DNA from: an uncultured Eubacteriales bacterium
Lineage (GTDB): Bacteria; Bacillota; Clostridia; Oscillospirales; CAG-272
Reading direction: 5' to 3'
DNA: 64,000 bases
Assembly: GCA_934474225.1 (NCBI GenBank)
Contig: CAKSLU010000005.1
Location: 1-64,000, forward strand
The notes beneath the pieces are model-generated. The model saw only the letters and a program-made list of their open reading frames with translations, searched no databases and was not told the origin of the DNA. Positions 25,094 to 32,878 of the stretch are shown one piece after another (within the stretch, counting starts at the first letter, position 1; the number at the start of each line of letters is the position of its first letter). Made by a program: the position numbers and the translations under genes.

Positions 25094-25471
25094 ATGAAGA
25101 AGATGTTAAGCCCCTCAGATTTTGTTGTTCAAATTCACGCGCGACCCGGCAGAAAGAATGCCCTTCTCGTCAACATCCGCGAAAACGAAAGATTTAATCT
25201 AAACGGTAATCTGAATGAGAAGCTGAAAGGTAAAGCCGTGTGTCTTCGCTTCACAACTGATGCAAGGCACTTTATGCTTGCCGAATCAGACACCCCAACA
25301 GACAGTTTTGTTTTTCCGAAAAGCGGATCGCGTAAGCTTACAGAAGCTTTTGAACTTCTCAAGCGAAACAAGGTATCCTTTCCTGCAACCTATTCTGTGT
25401 GGAAAAATGAAAACGGAGATTTCTGGCAGGGAGATTTAATAGAAAACCCTACACGACCGACGAAATCGTAA
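25094..25471 (+). CDS. hypothetical protein, AT-rich island
   Basis: I do not recognise this 125-residue protein. It reads as a soluble alpha/beta domain with FVVQIHARPGRKNALLVNIR near the start and ends NPTRPTKS. ATG 25094 is preferred, nine bases after AAAGG; in-frame TTG 25076 and ATG 25085 are alternatives. Near its end the minus-one frame opens into the next reading frame, so the original gene may have been longer and lost its frame. Confidence 0.5.
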   Translation: MKKMLSPSDFVVQIHARPGRKNALLVNIRENERFNLNGNLNEKLKGKAVCLRFTTDARHFMLAESDTPTDSFVFPKSGSRKLTEAFELLKRNKVSFPATYSVWKNENGDFWQGDLIENPTRPTKS

Positions 25472-25566
25472 GGTTTCAAAAAGAACTCCAGGCACTGCCG
25501 AAAAAATTTGTCGCAGTAATTGCCCCGTTTATTCGCGCGCATACAACAAATGATGATGTTCATGAA

Positions 25567-25782
25567 ATGATCATATGCTGCTATGAGGCGTGGCAAAATT
25601 CCGGCGGAAACGCCGCGCTAAGAGCAAAAACCGCAATTCAAGCGTTTATTGCAAAGAAAAATCGCGAGTACAACACTCTCTATAATCCACATAGAAACAT
25701 TTCACTCAACCAATGCATCGGCGACAGCAAAACACCTGCCTCGGAATGGTTGAATATTTCTGGCTGGCGAGAATGGGAATAG
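25567..25782 (+). pseudogene. probable C-terminal fragment of a frameshifted small gene
   Basis: The frame is open from 25411 to the TAG at 25780-25782, but the first standard start is ATG 25567, which lacks a ribosome site. Upstream of it the frame encodes a coherent, charged sequence (EIVRFQKELQALPKKF), so translation probably once entered from the overlapping gene at 25094-25471, one base out of register. The product region DDVHEMIICCYEAWQN looks helical, a little like small sigma-factor-like or phage proteins, but I cannot assign it. Confidence 0.4.
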
Positions 25783-25867
25783 TGTCTCCCGTTTTTGCTT
25801 TTGAAATTACTTATTTAAACCGACGGCAAGCATTCTCAAGCAAGACGCTTTATTCTCAATAGGTCAT

Positions 25868-25899
25868 AAAAAATCCAAGCCGGATGGCTTGGATTTTTA
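25868..25899. terminator. bidirectional terminator at island edge
   Basis: AAAATCCAAGCC and GGCTTGGATTTT with a GGAT loop form a perfect stem. It separates the AT-rich island from the minus-strand SLH gene and can serve both sides. Confidence 0.85.
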
Positions 25900-25934
25900 T
25901 ATCTGCAAGGGCTCGGGTTTCGGTGCGGCGGCGG

Positions 25935-26885
25935 CTATTCTGCATCGTCCCACAAATCGCCGCAGATCTGCCAGACGGGTTCGTTTTCATAATGCTCGCG
26001 AATGCTCTTGCCCGAATAGGCGGACACATTGTTCCGGTCCGCGGCGGCGTCAATGAAGGTCATTGTCTCGGTCTTCGGCGCGGGACTGCCCGCAGCGCGC
26101 CACAGGAAGGTGACCGCCTGCGCGCGGGTGCAGACGAGGTCGGGGCTGAAGGTGGTCTTGGATGTGCCGCCGGTAATGCCCTTGCCGACTGCCCATTCGA
26201 CTGCCTCCGCATAGTACGCGTCCTCTTTGACATCGGTGAATTTGCTGTCTGGTTTATCCGGTTTTTCCGTCTTGCCGCCGAGCTTGTCGATCACGGTATT
26301 CTTGCTCCGCTGATAGCCGCAAACCGTGCATTCCTCGTGCTTCAGTCCGGTCGCGGTCTCGGTCGCCGCCTTGTCGGTCTTCCACACGAAGCTGTGTTTC
26401 GCCTCGTCTGCGTGCGCGGTGCAGTCCTTGCAGGTGTGCCAGTGCGTCTTCGCATCCGACTTCCAGTCGCCGGTCGGCGTGTGGACATGATCCGCTTTGA
26501 CAAACTTCGCCGTAATCTTCACCGCGCCCTTCGGCATCACAAAGCTTGCGCCGTCCGCCTTTTCGGCGTCTTTTAGGGTGACGCCGCCGCTTGTGACTTC
26601 CCATTTTTCCAGTGCCTTGCCCTTGGGCGGCTCGGCTTTCAGCTTGACGACGGCGCCTTCCGCCGCTTTGGCAATCGTGGAACCTGCGGTGAGGTAGGCG
26701 CTGCCGCCGACCACCGTGATATCGTATTTCTCCGTGGCCACAGCTTGCAGCATGGTGGCGGTGCAGCCTGTGCGTGTACACTTATAGGCGGTCGTCTCGG
26801 CGGTGCTCTTCTCCGCGTCCTTCGTCCATTCGTGTCCGAGCGCCGGCACATATTCGCCGTTGTTCATCAGCTCATTGCAGAGCAT
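25935..26885 (-). CDS. C-terminal part of an interrupted cysteine-rich surface protein (InlB-like repeat and SLH domain)
   Basis: This 316-residue reading frame is in the same frame as the gene at 26955-29396 and is separated from it only by a TAA at 26955-26957 and 23 sense codons. It carries a zinc-ribbon-like Cys pair, an InlB-type bacterial repeat (about 55-130, ending ITAKFVK), a HxC-rich repeat, a Pro/Lys linker and one S-layer-homology domain (about 210-262: FTDVKEDAYYAEAVEWAVGK, then TRAQAVTFLWRAAG), followed by a degenerate second SLH. It has no signal peptide or ribosome site of its own at ATG 26885, so it is probably untranslated unless the stop is an error or read through. Confidence 0.6.
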   Translation of the reverse strand: MLCNELMNNGEYVPALGHEWTKDAEKSTAETTAYKCTRTGCTATMLQAVATEKYDITVVGGSAYLTAGSTIAKAAEGAVVKLKAEPPKGKALEKWEVTSGGVTLKDAEKADGASFVMPKGAVKITAKFVKADHVHTPTGDWKSDAKTHWHTCKDCTAHADEAKHSFVWKTDKAATETATGLKHEECTVCGYQRSKNTVIDKLGGKTEKPDKPDSKFTDVKEDAYYAEAVEWAVGKGITGGTSKTTFSPDLVCTRAQAVTFLWRAAGSPAPKTETMTFIDAAADRNNVSAYSGKSIREHYENEPVWQICGDLWDDAE

Positions 26886-26954
26886 GCAGCGCTCGGCAGG
26901 GCCCTTGCCCGCCGTGGTGCAGGTCGCCTCGACCGCCGGGGAGTAAACGGGGTC

Positions 26955-29396
26955 TTAAAAGTGCGTGGTGTGTTCCTTGGGCGCCTGAATGACATAGCCC
27001 TTGCTCACCGTCTTGCCGCAGCGCTCGCAGAACTCGTCGCCGGAATAGCCGTTTTTGAAGCAGGAGACGACGCGCTCGTTCTTGACCTCTATGGCGTAGC
27101 TCGGGTGCATGAAGTCCCACTTGCCCGCAATGTTGCGGCCGCAGTCCGCACAGCGGTAATCGCCTTCGTAGCCGCGCGTTTCGCAGTCGCCCTTCTTTGC
27201 GCCGTACCGTATGCCGCTCGACTTATCGGTCGTGGCGGTCTTGCCGTCCGCCGCATAGTAGAGCGGAATCTTCTTGCCGGTGTGGTGGTCGCTCTTGGCT
27301 TCGATGATCTTCTCTTCGGGCGTCTTGGTATCATCGGGGCTGGGGCTCTTGCAGTACTTGCAGATGACATCGCCCTCGTAGCCCTCGTACATGCAGACGG
27401 CGGGTTTGTAGTTTACCGTGATGTAGTCGTGGTCTTTGCAGCGCTCCCCCCAGGGCTCAAAGTACAGTACACCACCGGTTTTGTAGCCGCCGGTCGAGAC
27501 GGTCGTCATGAGGCTGCCGTCTTCATTCTGTGTATAGCGGAACCGCGGCGAGATGTCGTGCTTCTTGCCGTCCGGATCCGTATAAGTCACGCTGAAGCCG
27601 ATGCAGCGCACGCCGACATTGCTTTCGTTGTTGTAGGTCAGCGTTATCTTTTCGCCGACTTTGGCAAGCGATGTGGAGACCTGCGTCCGCTCGGCGGTGA
27701 TGATGATGTTGTCCGTCGTCCAGTTGACCTTGTTTCCCTTATCATCCACGGGGCGGAATTCATAGTCCGGGTAGGTGCAGATTCTGCATTCGCGGTAGAA
27801 GCCGCCATTGCTCCCCGCGGACGGATACGACACCGTGCGCCAGTTCCACTCATGCTGCTCCATTTTGACCGTCTCGCAGCCCTCGAAGAGGCAGTTCAGC
27901 GCATGGGCAAGCACGGTAGTCTTGGCTTCATTGACCTCAAAGTCGCCGAAATAGCCGTGGTGATTCTCGTCACGGAAGACATGTGTGTGCGTCTCGTAAT
28001 AGGCGACATAGCCGCATCCGGTGCAGGTCTGCTCGTAGACGAGGTCGGTGTCGAGGGCGTTTGCCTTTGCGGACTTACCCAGCCGCTGCGGCGTGCCGAA
28101 GGTGTGCATAGCCGGCGACTTCGACTTGTAGTGTATCGTCTTCCAGTTCAGCTCGCACAGGCAGGGGAAACGGTGTCCGCTGCTTGCCTCGGCGGTGACG
28201 GTCCTCGTCTTGCCGGACTTGTCGATATAGCTGTAGGCGGCAGCCTTATAGAGCGCGTCCGCCGCATTTTTCGGCGTCACATTCTCGCCGCGGTCGGAAC
28301 CGTAGACATGCGATGCCTTGATCGAGACCGTGTTTGTGGTCACTTTTGCGCCTGCGTCGTCGGTCACGACACAGTAGAAGCTGTAGTAGAGACCGCCGGA
28401 GCACGCTTCCGCATCCAGATAGACGGTCAGTGTGGCTTCGTTTGCGTCGGTCAGCGCAGGGTCGTTCACAAGCGGGTCAAAGCCGCCCTTGTGCTTGCCG
28501 CGATACCACTGATAATGATAGTTTCCTTTGCCGCCCTTTACGGTGACGGTGAAGGTCACGGGATGGTTTTCCATGTAGAGCAGCCCGTTTGCCGGGTCCT
28601 CGTCATAGCCGTCATAGATGCTGGTCTTGCAGCGCACATCGCGCGGCTGCTTGGCAATGTAGAGTTTGCCGCCCGCGCTGTAACCGCAGGTGACGCAGAC
28701 GCCGTTTGCATTGTAGCTGTGCGCGGCGACGCCGGTGCGGTGCGCCAGCGCCTGTGCCTCGTCCTCGTCCTCGTCGCAGTAGCGGCAGGCGTGGTAATGG
28801 TTTTTCGCATCGTGCGAGAAGCGGTTTTCGGGCACGGGGTCGTGTTCATTCGGCTCAAAATCTTCACGGTCGTGTTCTTCCCGCAGGTGGTCCTCAAAAT
28901 AGGTGTCGTACTGGCAGATGCCGTCGTCGCAGTCATAGAGCGACGAAGTCAGTGCGGCACAGCAGTCGGTGCAGCGCAGCTCACCCTCACCCTCGCAGGT
29001 ATCGCACAGCGAAACATCGTGGAAGCACACACCGCAGTCGATGCAGAAGTGATCTTCGTATTCGGGGTCGTAGGGGCACATGCATTCGGAGCAGTGGCCG
29101 CCCTCGCTATCCATGCAGTCGCGGCATTTGCCGCAGTCGTCACAGAAGTCGCCGATTTCGGCAAGGCAGCCGCCGCAGCCCGGGCAGTGTGTTTCCATCC
29201 AGCAGTCGGCATCGGTGCATTCCGTGCTGCACGCGCCGCAGCTGCACATGTATTCGTCCCAGTGATAGTGCCCGCAGTGCCAGCAGTCTGCGCCGTCTTC
29301 ATAACCGGCAGATGCCGCAAGCGTGAGTGCCGCAAGCAGTCCTGCAAGGATGGTCAGCAGGAACAGCCGCCGCAGTGTCTTGTTCGTTTGTGTCAT
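26955..29396 (-). CDS. secreted cysteine-rich repeat protein, truncated before its SLH anchor
   Basis: This 813-residue product has a signal peptide (about 1-30, cut after ASA) and an extremely Cys-rich N-terminal region (about 38-160) with CxxC, CGxC and CxDC knuckles. It continues with Ig-like segments (LYIAKQPRDVRCKTS, YHYQWYRGKHKG) and several CxxCG zinc-ribbon-like repeats (for example CTGCGYVAYYETH, CADCGRNIAGKW, CERCGKTVSKG). ATG 29396 follows AGGGGGAA. The frame stops at TAA 26955-26957, yet the same frame continues for 339 more codons holding the wall-anchoring SLH domain. As read, the cell would release an unanchored protein. Confidence 0.65.
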   Translation of the reverse strand: MTQTNKTLRRLFLLTILAGLLAALTLAASAGYEDGADCWHCGHYHWDEYMCSCGACSTECTDADCWMETHCPGCGGCLAEIGDFCDDCGKCRDCMDSEGGHCSECMCPYDPEYEDHFCIDCGVCFHDVSLCDTCEGEGELRCTDCCAALTSSLYDCDDGICQYDTYFEDHLREEHDREDFEPNEHDPVPENRFSHDAKNHYHACRYCDEDEDEAQALAHRTGVAAHSYNANGVCVTCGYSAGGKLYIAKQPRDVRCKTSIYDGYDEDPANGLLYMENHPVTFTVTVKGGKGNYHYQWYRGKHKGGFDPLVNDPALTDANEATLTVYLDAEACSGGLYYSFYCVVTDDAGAKVTTNTVSIKASHVYGSDRGENVTPKNAADALYKAAAYSYIDKSGKTRTVTAEASSGHRFPCLCELNWKTIHYKSKSPAMHTFGTPQRLGKSAKANALDTDLVYEQTCTGCGYVAYYETHTHVFRDENHHGYFGDFEVNEAKTTVLAHALNCLFEGCETVKMEQHEWNWRTVSYPSAGSNGGFYRECRICTYPDYEFRPVDDKGNKVNWTTDNIIITAERTQVSTSLAKVGEKITLTYNNESNVGVRCIGFSVTYTDPDGKKHDISPRFRYTQNEDGSLMTTVSTGGYKTGGVLYFEPWGERCKDHDYITVNYKPAVCMYEGYEGDVICKYCKSPSPDDTKTPEEKIIEAKSDHHTGKKIPLYYAADGKTATTDKSSGIRYGAKKGDCETRGYEGDYRCADCGRNIAGKWDFMHPSYAIEVKNERVVSCFKNGYSGDEFCERCGKTVSKGYVIQAPKEHTTHF

Positions 29397-29478
29397 TTTG
29401 TCAGTTCCCCCTTTGGTCGGATTCGGATTGGTTCGTTCGGATTTGCGAAAGCATGCATTCTGTCTTCACGCGCCCCCT

Positions 29479-29862
29479 TTACAGACTGTCAATGACCGAG
29501 GCAAAATAGCTGTCGGACACCGAGCCGGTGAGAAAGGCGTCGATGTGCCCCGCCCGCTTTGCCGCGCGGACTTCTTCTGCCAGCGCACGGTCGCTCTCAT
29601 CGTCCACAAAGAGAACGGTGCGGCAGGTCGGCAGGTCGCGCCGAACTTTTTCGAGAATGCCCAACCGCTCGGCAAACATCCAGGGCGAATAGGCTTTCAC
29701 TTCGAGGAGCAGGACATCGGGTCTGTGCGCCCGACACCAGCCGACGGTGGCATCCGGCACATCGGAGAGCACGACCTGGCAGTCGTCCAGCTCCTGCAGC
29801 AGCATGCGCTCCATGTTGTGTGCGTGTATGCTGCTTTGCAAATCCAGTAAGACTTTTTTCAT
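29479..29862 (-). CDS. orphan receiver-like domain lacking the phospho-acceptor Asp
   Basis: This 127-residue protein folds, by pattern, like a response-regulator receiver alone. The third strand reads PDVLLLEVKAYSPW, with Glu where the phosphorylated Asp normally sits; Glu often mimics the phosphorylated state. The next strand VLFVDDESD and LTGSVSDSYFASVI fit beta-4 to alpha-5, but the conserved Lys is absent. The ATG at 29862 follows AAAGGCGGTGAG. It has no output domain; neighbours are the Cys-rich protein downstream and the LuxR-type chimera upstream, suggesting a broken or repurposed signalling locus. Confidence 0.55.
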   Translation of the reverse strand: MKKVLLDLQSSIHAHNMERMLLQELDDCQVVLSDVPDATVGWCRAHRPDVLLLEVKAYSPWMFAERLGILEKVRRDLPTCRTVLFVDDESDRALAEEVRAAKRAGHIDAFLTGSVSDSYFASVIDSL

Positions 29863-29895
29863 CTGCTCACCGCCTTTCGCTGTTTCTTCATCTTC

Positions 29896-29942
29896 AGTAT
29901 ATCGGAAATACCGGGTTTGTCACTGGCAGAAGTGCCAGTGAC
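29896..29942 (-). promoter_or_regulatory. promoter of the receiver-like gene with overlapping inverted repeat
   Basis: A GTGACA -35 (29918-29923), 16 bases and TATACT -10 (29896-29901) lie on the minus strand. A perfect 10-bp inverted repeat, GTCACTGGCA-GAAG-TGCCAGTGAC (29919-29942), overlaps the -35, which is a strong operator layout. Confidence 0.55.
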
Positions 29943-29943
29943 A

Positions 29944-29974
29944 GAAAAAGCCCCCGACCGAAACGGTCGGGGGC
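29944..29974 (-). terminator. terminator of the LuxR-type gene
   Basis: An 11-bp GC stem (GCCCCCGACCG) with a 3-base loop is followed on the minus strand by five T. It lies ten bases past the stop of the gene at 29985. Confidence 0.88.
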
Positions 29975-29984
29975 GATAAGGCGA

Positions 29985-30590
29985 TTATTCGTTTTTCAGC
30001 GTGGTGACCATCAGTTTGTTTTCGATGGCGGTGGCGACGAGCGCCTCGCGGCTCTCAAAGCCGCCCTTTTCCACCATGTCGTCAAGGTTCCAGCGCACAC
30101 CGTTTTTGGAGATGCCGAGTTTGTCGGCGATCTCACCATAGGTCAGCCCGCGGATATACCACCGCAGAATGTCCATCTGGCGCGGGGAAAATTTGTCCGA
30201 CATCACACCCTCCATCTCCACGGCAGGTGCGGTCTCGGGAAAAACACGTTCCCCCGCCAGAGTGCGGCGGACGACATCGAGCAGTTCCGCCGTGCCGTGG
30301 TCCTTGTACCAGAGGCTGTCCGCGCCGCCCGCTTTTGCTTCCGCAAGCACGGCAGGGTCGACCAGCGAGGTCACCACCACGACCTTGATATGCGGGAACC
30401 GCGCCTTGATGCGTGCGGCGGCGGCAAGCCCCCATGCCGCATAAAGTCCGATATAGATGAAACTGCGCAGATAGGAGAACAGCGTGGGGTAAAAGGTCCC
30501 CTTGCCGACAAGGCGGCAGCCGTATGCCAGAATCACGGCGAGCAGGACGGCGCCGCCCGTCCTGTACGCTTTTTTTCGTCTGTCCGTCAT
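29985..30590 (-). CDS. membrane-LuxR chimera: sensor-kinase N terminus fused to response-regulator C terminus
   Basis: This 201-residue protein begins with two membrane spans (about 12-30 and 40-60) whose YPTLFSYLRSFIYIGLYAAW pattern resembles the start of multi-span histidine kinases common in gut Clostridia. At about residue 61 it switches to the second half of a NarL-type receiver (FPHIKVVVVTSLVDP, ADSLWYKDHG) and a LuxR helix-turn-helix (about 130-195: GLTYGEIADKLGISKNGVRW). The receiver's phospho-acceptor half is missing. The simplest reading is an in-frame deletion that joined a kinase gene to its downstream regulator gene. The start ATG 30590 has only a weak GGGGGCGG site. Confidence 0.6.
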   Translation of the reverse strand: MTDRRKKAYRTGGAVLLAVILAYGCRLVGKGTFYPTLFSYLRSFIYIGLYAAWGLAAAARIKARFPHIKVVVVTSLVDPAVLAEAKAGGADSLWYKDHGTAELLDVVRRTLAGERVFPETAPAVEMEGVMSDKFSPRQMDILRWYIRGLTYGEIADKLGISKNGVRWNLDDMVEKGGFESREALVATAIENKLMVTTLKNE

Positions 30591-30674
30591 GCCGTCCGCC
30601 CCCTCTCCGCGCGCCTGCTATCCTTTGTAAGATAGATTATCCGTTTTCTTCAACGGCTTTTTTTGCGGCGACCG

Positions 30675-31730
30675 TCAGGGCTGATAAATGACATTGTAGG
30701 TTTCGCTCTTTGCCGTGCGGCTGCCTGCGCGGGCAACGATCTGCAGGTGCCCCATCAGGCTGTCCCGATGCAGCGCATCGGCGGAGATGACCGCCGCATG
30801 TTCCGCCGCGGCAGCGTCGGTACGCAAAAAGTCCATCTCGACTGCCGTCTCCGTGCCGGACGGCGTGAAGAACATCTGCACGGCATCGGGCGTCTGCCCG
30901 TCAAGCGAAACCGCGATGCGGTCGATACCGTCGGTGACATACCAGTTCCCCACCGGCAGAACCGCGTTTCCGTCCGCGTCGAGGAATGTGACCGTCAGCT
31001 CGCCCGCGCCGTGCGACGCATCGCCCGGCACTGGGCTGCTGTCCGCGCGGCGGACAAATCCGTCGGTCTTCCCGATTTTATAGGTGCGGAACGCGGCGCG
31101 GAAACTGCCGTCGTCCTGCAAGGCAATCGTGACGGCGCGCGTCGCCGTCCTGCCGTTTGCAAAGGTGATTTCCAGCACAATAATGTCCTGCCGAAGGTCG
31201 GCGGCAAGGTCGGCAATGTCGGTGTCGGCGTCCGCCAGCGCCTCCATCATCGGGCGCGGCAGCCATTCAATCAGCAGAGACGGATAGTCGGCTTCGTCGC
31301 CCGCCTCCGCGCCGTAGGGCACGGTGAAGTTCTGCGCAAAGTCGTATGCGGCGCGCCGCCCGGTCAAGTCCGTGAAGCGGATCTGTCCGTTTTTGCAGGA
31401 AAAGCGAACCGTTTCGATGCCGTTTCCTTTTAGGTAGAACATGAGCGGATAACCATCAAGCGTGCCATCCTCATTGATTGTCCCCGCGGCAAACGCCGCG
31501 CCCGCGGACGGAATCTCCGCATCCGTCCCGGCGGCATAGGCGGTGACGGTCATACTGCCAAGCGGCGCAAGAACGCCTGTCGCAAAGAGCACCGCCGCAA
31601 GGACAAGGCAGGCGGCTGCCGCACCCCAGCGCACCCACGCGGGGCGGCGCGCCTTCCGATAGGTCAGCGCCTCGTGCACATATCGTTCGTTCACTTCGCC
31701 CATCGCATTAAAAAACTGTTTTACCTGCAT
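30675..31730 (-). CDS. anti-sigma-factor-like membrane protein
   Basis: This 351-residue protein overlaps the ECF sigma gene by ten bases and is probably its membrane-bound anti-sigma partner. The first 30 residues (VNERYVHEALTYRKARR) are cytosolic and would contact sigma, one membrane span covers about 34-55, and the remainder is an extracytoplasmic domain of unknown fold that would sense a signal. ATG 31730 follows GGAGGGATATGT within the sigma gene end; the frame is open further upstream but only as antisense-like sequence within the sigma gene. No zinc-binding ZAS motif was seen. Confidence 0.7.
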   Translation of the reverse strand: MQVKQFFNAMGEVNERYVHEALTYRKARRPAWVRWGAAAACLVLAAVLFATGVLAPLGSMTVTAYAAGTDAEIPSAGAAFAAGTINEDGTLDGYPLMFYLKGNGIETVRFSCKNGQIRFTDLTGRRAAYDFAQNFTVPYGAEAGDEADYPSLLIEWLPRPMMEALADADTDIADLAADLRQDIIVLEITFANGRTATRAVTIALQDDGSFRAAFRTYKIGKTDGFVRRADSSPVPGDASHGAGELTVTFLDADGNAVLPVGNWYVTDGIDRIAVSLDGQTPDAVQMFFTPSGTETAVEMDFLRTDAAAAEHAAVISADALHRDSLMGHLQIVARAGSRTAKSETYNVIYQP

Positions 31731-32284
31731 ACATATCCCTCCCTCTCCGCAAGATAAACCCGCAGACTTTGCCGGATGCGCGTCAGCCGAACGGTGACCG
31801 TCTTTTCGGTCAGTCCGACTGCGGCGGCAATCTCCCGGCAGTTGTCGCAAAACCAGTAGCGCCGCATGAAAATCACGCGGTTTTCGGTGGATAGCGTGTC
31901 CAAAAAGCGCTCCAACGCGCGCGCAAGCGCCCGTGTTTCCGCCTCGCCTTCCGTCGTGCGGATGTCTGCAAGGCAGGGCTCGATTTCCTCCATCGCGACT
32001 GTGTAGCCACACCCCCGCTTGGCTGCCTGCTTTTTGCTCTGCCTGTGCAGCGAAAGATTCCGCACGATTTTGCAGATGTAGGTCAGCAGCGGATGCGGCT
32101 CTGCGGGCGGAATCGCATTCCACGCGCCGAGGTAGGCATCGCTCACGCACTCCTCCGCATCCCGTGCGTCGCCGAGCATGTTGTACGAAAGCCTGCGGCA
32201 GAACCTGCCGTATTTCGCATCCAGCTCCCGGATGCCCTGCTCGGAACGCGCAAAAAACAGGGCGATAATCTCCTCATCCGTCAT
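31721..32284 (-). CDS. ECF-type RNA polymerase sigma factor
   Basis: This 187-residue sigma-70 family protein has region 2 (about 20-90: YNMLGDARDAEECVSDAYLGAW) and region 4 (about 125-180: YWFCDNCREIAAAVGLTEKT then VRLTRIRQSLRVYL), with no region 3. It starts at ATG 32284 behind AAAGGAGG and is followed by the overlapping anti-sigma gene, the usual arrangement for stress-responsive ECF factors. A short N-terminal signature MTDEEIIALFFARSEQGIRE is shared by a common Clostridia group. Its regulon cannot be read here. Confidence 0.88.
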   Translation of the reverse strand: MTDEEIIALFFARSEQGIRELDAKYGRFCRRLSYNMLGDARDAEECVSDAYLGAWNAIPPAEPHPLLTYICKIVRNLSLHRQSKKQAAKRGCGYTVAMEEIEPCLADIRTTEGEAETRALARALERFLDTLSTENRVIFMRRYWFCDNCREIAAAVGLTEKTVTVRLTRIRQSLRVYLAEREGYVCR

Positions 32285-32388
32285 ACCTGCACCGCCTCCT
32301 TTCCGGTTTCACTTCTATACTACGGTTTTTGCGGCAAATACTACAGAAAAGGATAAGATTTTTCAACAACATTATAGCACGCAAAGGC

Positions 32389-32429
32389 AAAAGGTGACGA
32401 TAAAAACACATTTTTATCGCCACCTTTTT
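32389..32429 (-). terminator. suf operon terminator
   Basis: AAAAGGTGACGATAAAAA and TTTTTATCGCCACCTTTTT pair with one mismatch around CACA, 18 bases beyond the sufU stop, with T runs on both strands. Confidence 0.88.
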
Positions 32430-32446
32430 GTCTCACGCGCGGTTCT

Positions 32447-32878
32447 TTATTCCATTTTCTCACCGAGGGCTTCGGCAAGGGTGCGCCAGCCGAGCATAGC
32501 GCATTTGACGCGGGCGGGCATGTGCGCGATGTCGCGCAGCGCCGATGCCTCTTCGAGGCTGTCGATCTCTTCCTCGGTCGCCTCGCCGCGAATCATCCGC
32601 ATGAACAGTTTCGCATCGCGCAGCGCGTCCTCGGTCTTCTGCCCGATGATTTTGCCGAGCATGATGTCCGCAGATGCCTGCGAGACGGCACAGCCGTCGC
32701 CGACAAACGCGCCGTCAACAATCACGCCGTCTTTGACCTTGAGCTTCAGCGTGATTTCGTCGCCGCAGCTCGGGTTTACACCGTCGAGCACGATGTCCGC
32801 ATCGGGCAGGTCGTGCTTGAAGTCGGGGTGCATATTGTGTTCGGTCAGAATTTCGTTGTAAAAACTTCTACTTTCCAT
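32447..32878 (-). CDS. sufU: Fe-S cluster assembly sulfur-transfer protein SufU
   Basis: SufU accepts persulfide sulfur from SufS using a zinc site. The 143-residue protein has the three zinc/active-site cysteines in their expected contexts, C38 in PSCGD (with D40), C63 in GDGCAVS and C126 in VKCAML. ATG 32878 lies inside the end of sufS (11-base overlap). It is the last gene of the iscR-sufCBDSU operon and is followed by a terminator. The long open frame upstream of 32878 is only the antisense-free overlap with sufS. Confidence 0.93.
   Translation of the reverse strand: MESRSFYNEILTEHNMHPDFKHDLPDADIVLDGVNPSCGDEITLKLKVKDGVIVDGAFVGDGCAVSQASADIMLGKIIGQKTEDALRDAKLFMRMIRGEATEEEIDSLEEASALRDIAHMPARVKCAMLGWRTLAEALGEKME

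Noticed and set aside
25015..25197. 60-codon plus-strand frame overlapping the start of the 25094 gene
   Set aside because: The overlapping frame from ATG 25094 has a better ribosome site and more protein-like composition.
26955..26957. Programmed stop-codon readthrough or recoding at the TAA
   Set aside because: TAA is not used for selenocysteine or pyrrolysine and no stimulatory structure is obvious; a nonsense mutation is simpler.
26745..29495. Plus-strand open frame of 916 codons
   Set aside because: It runs antisense to the cysteine-rich protein; the Cys/Gly codons of that gene read as Ala/Val on the other strand and remove stops. No signal peptide, domain or ribosome site supports it.
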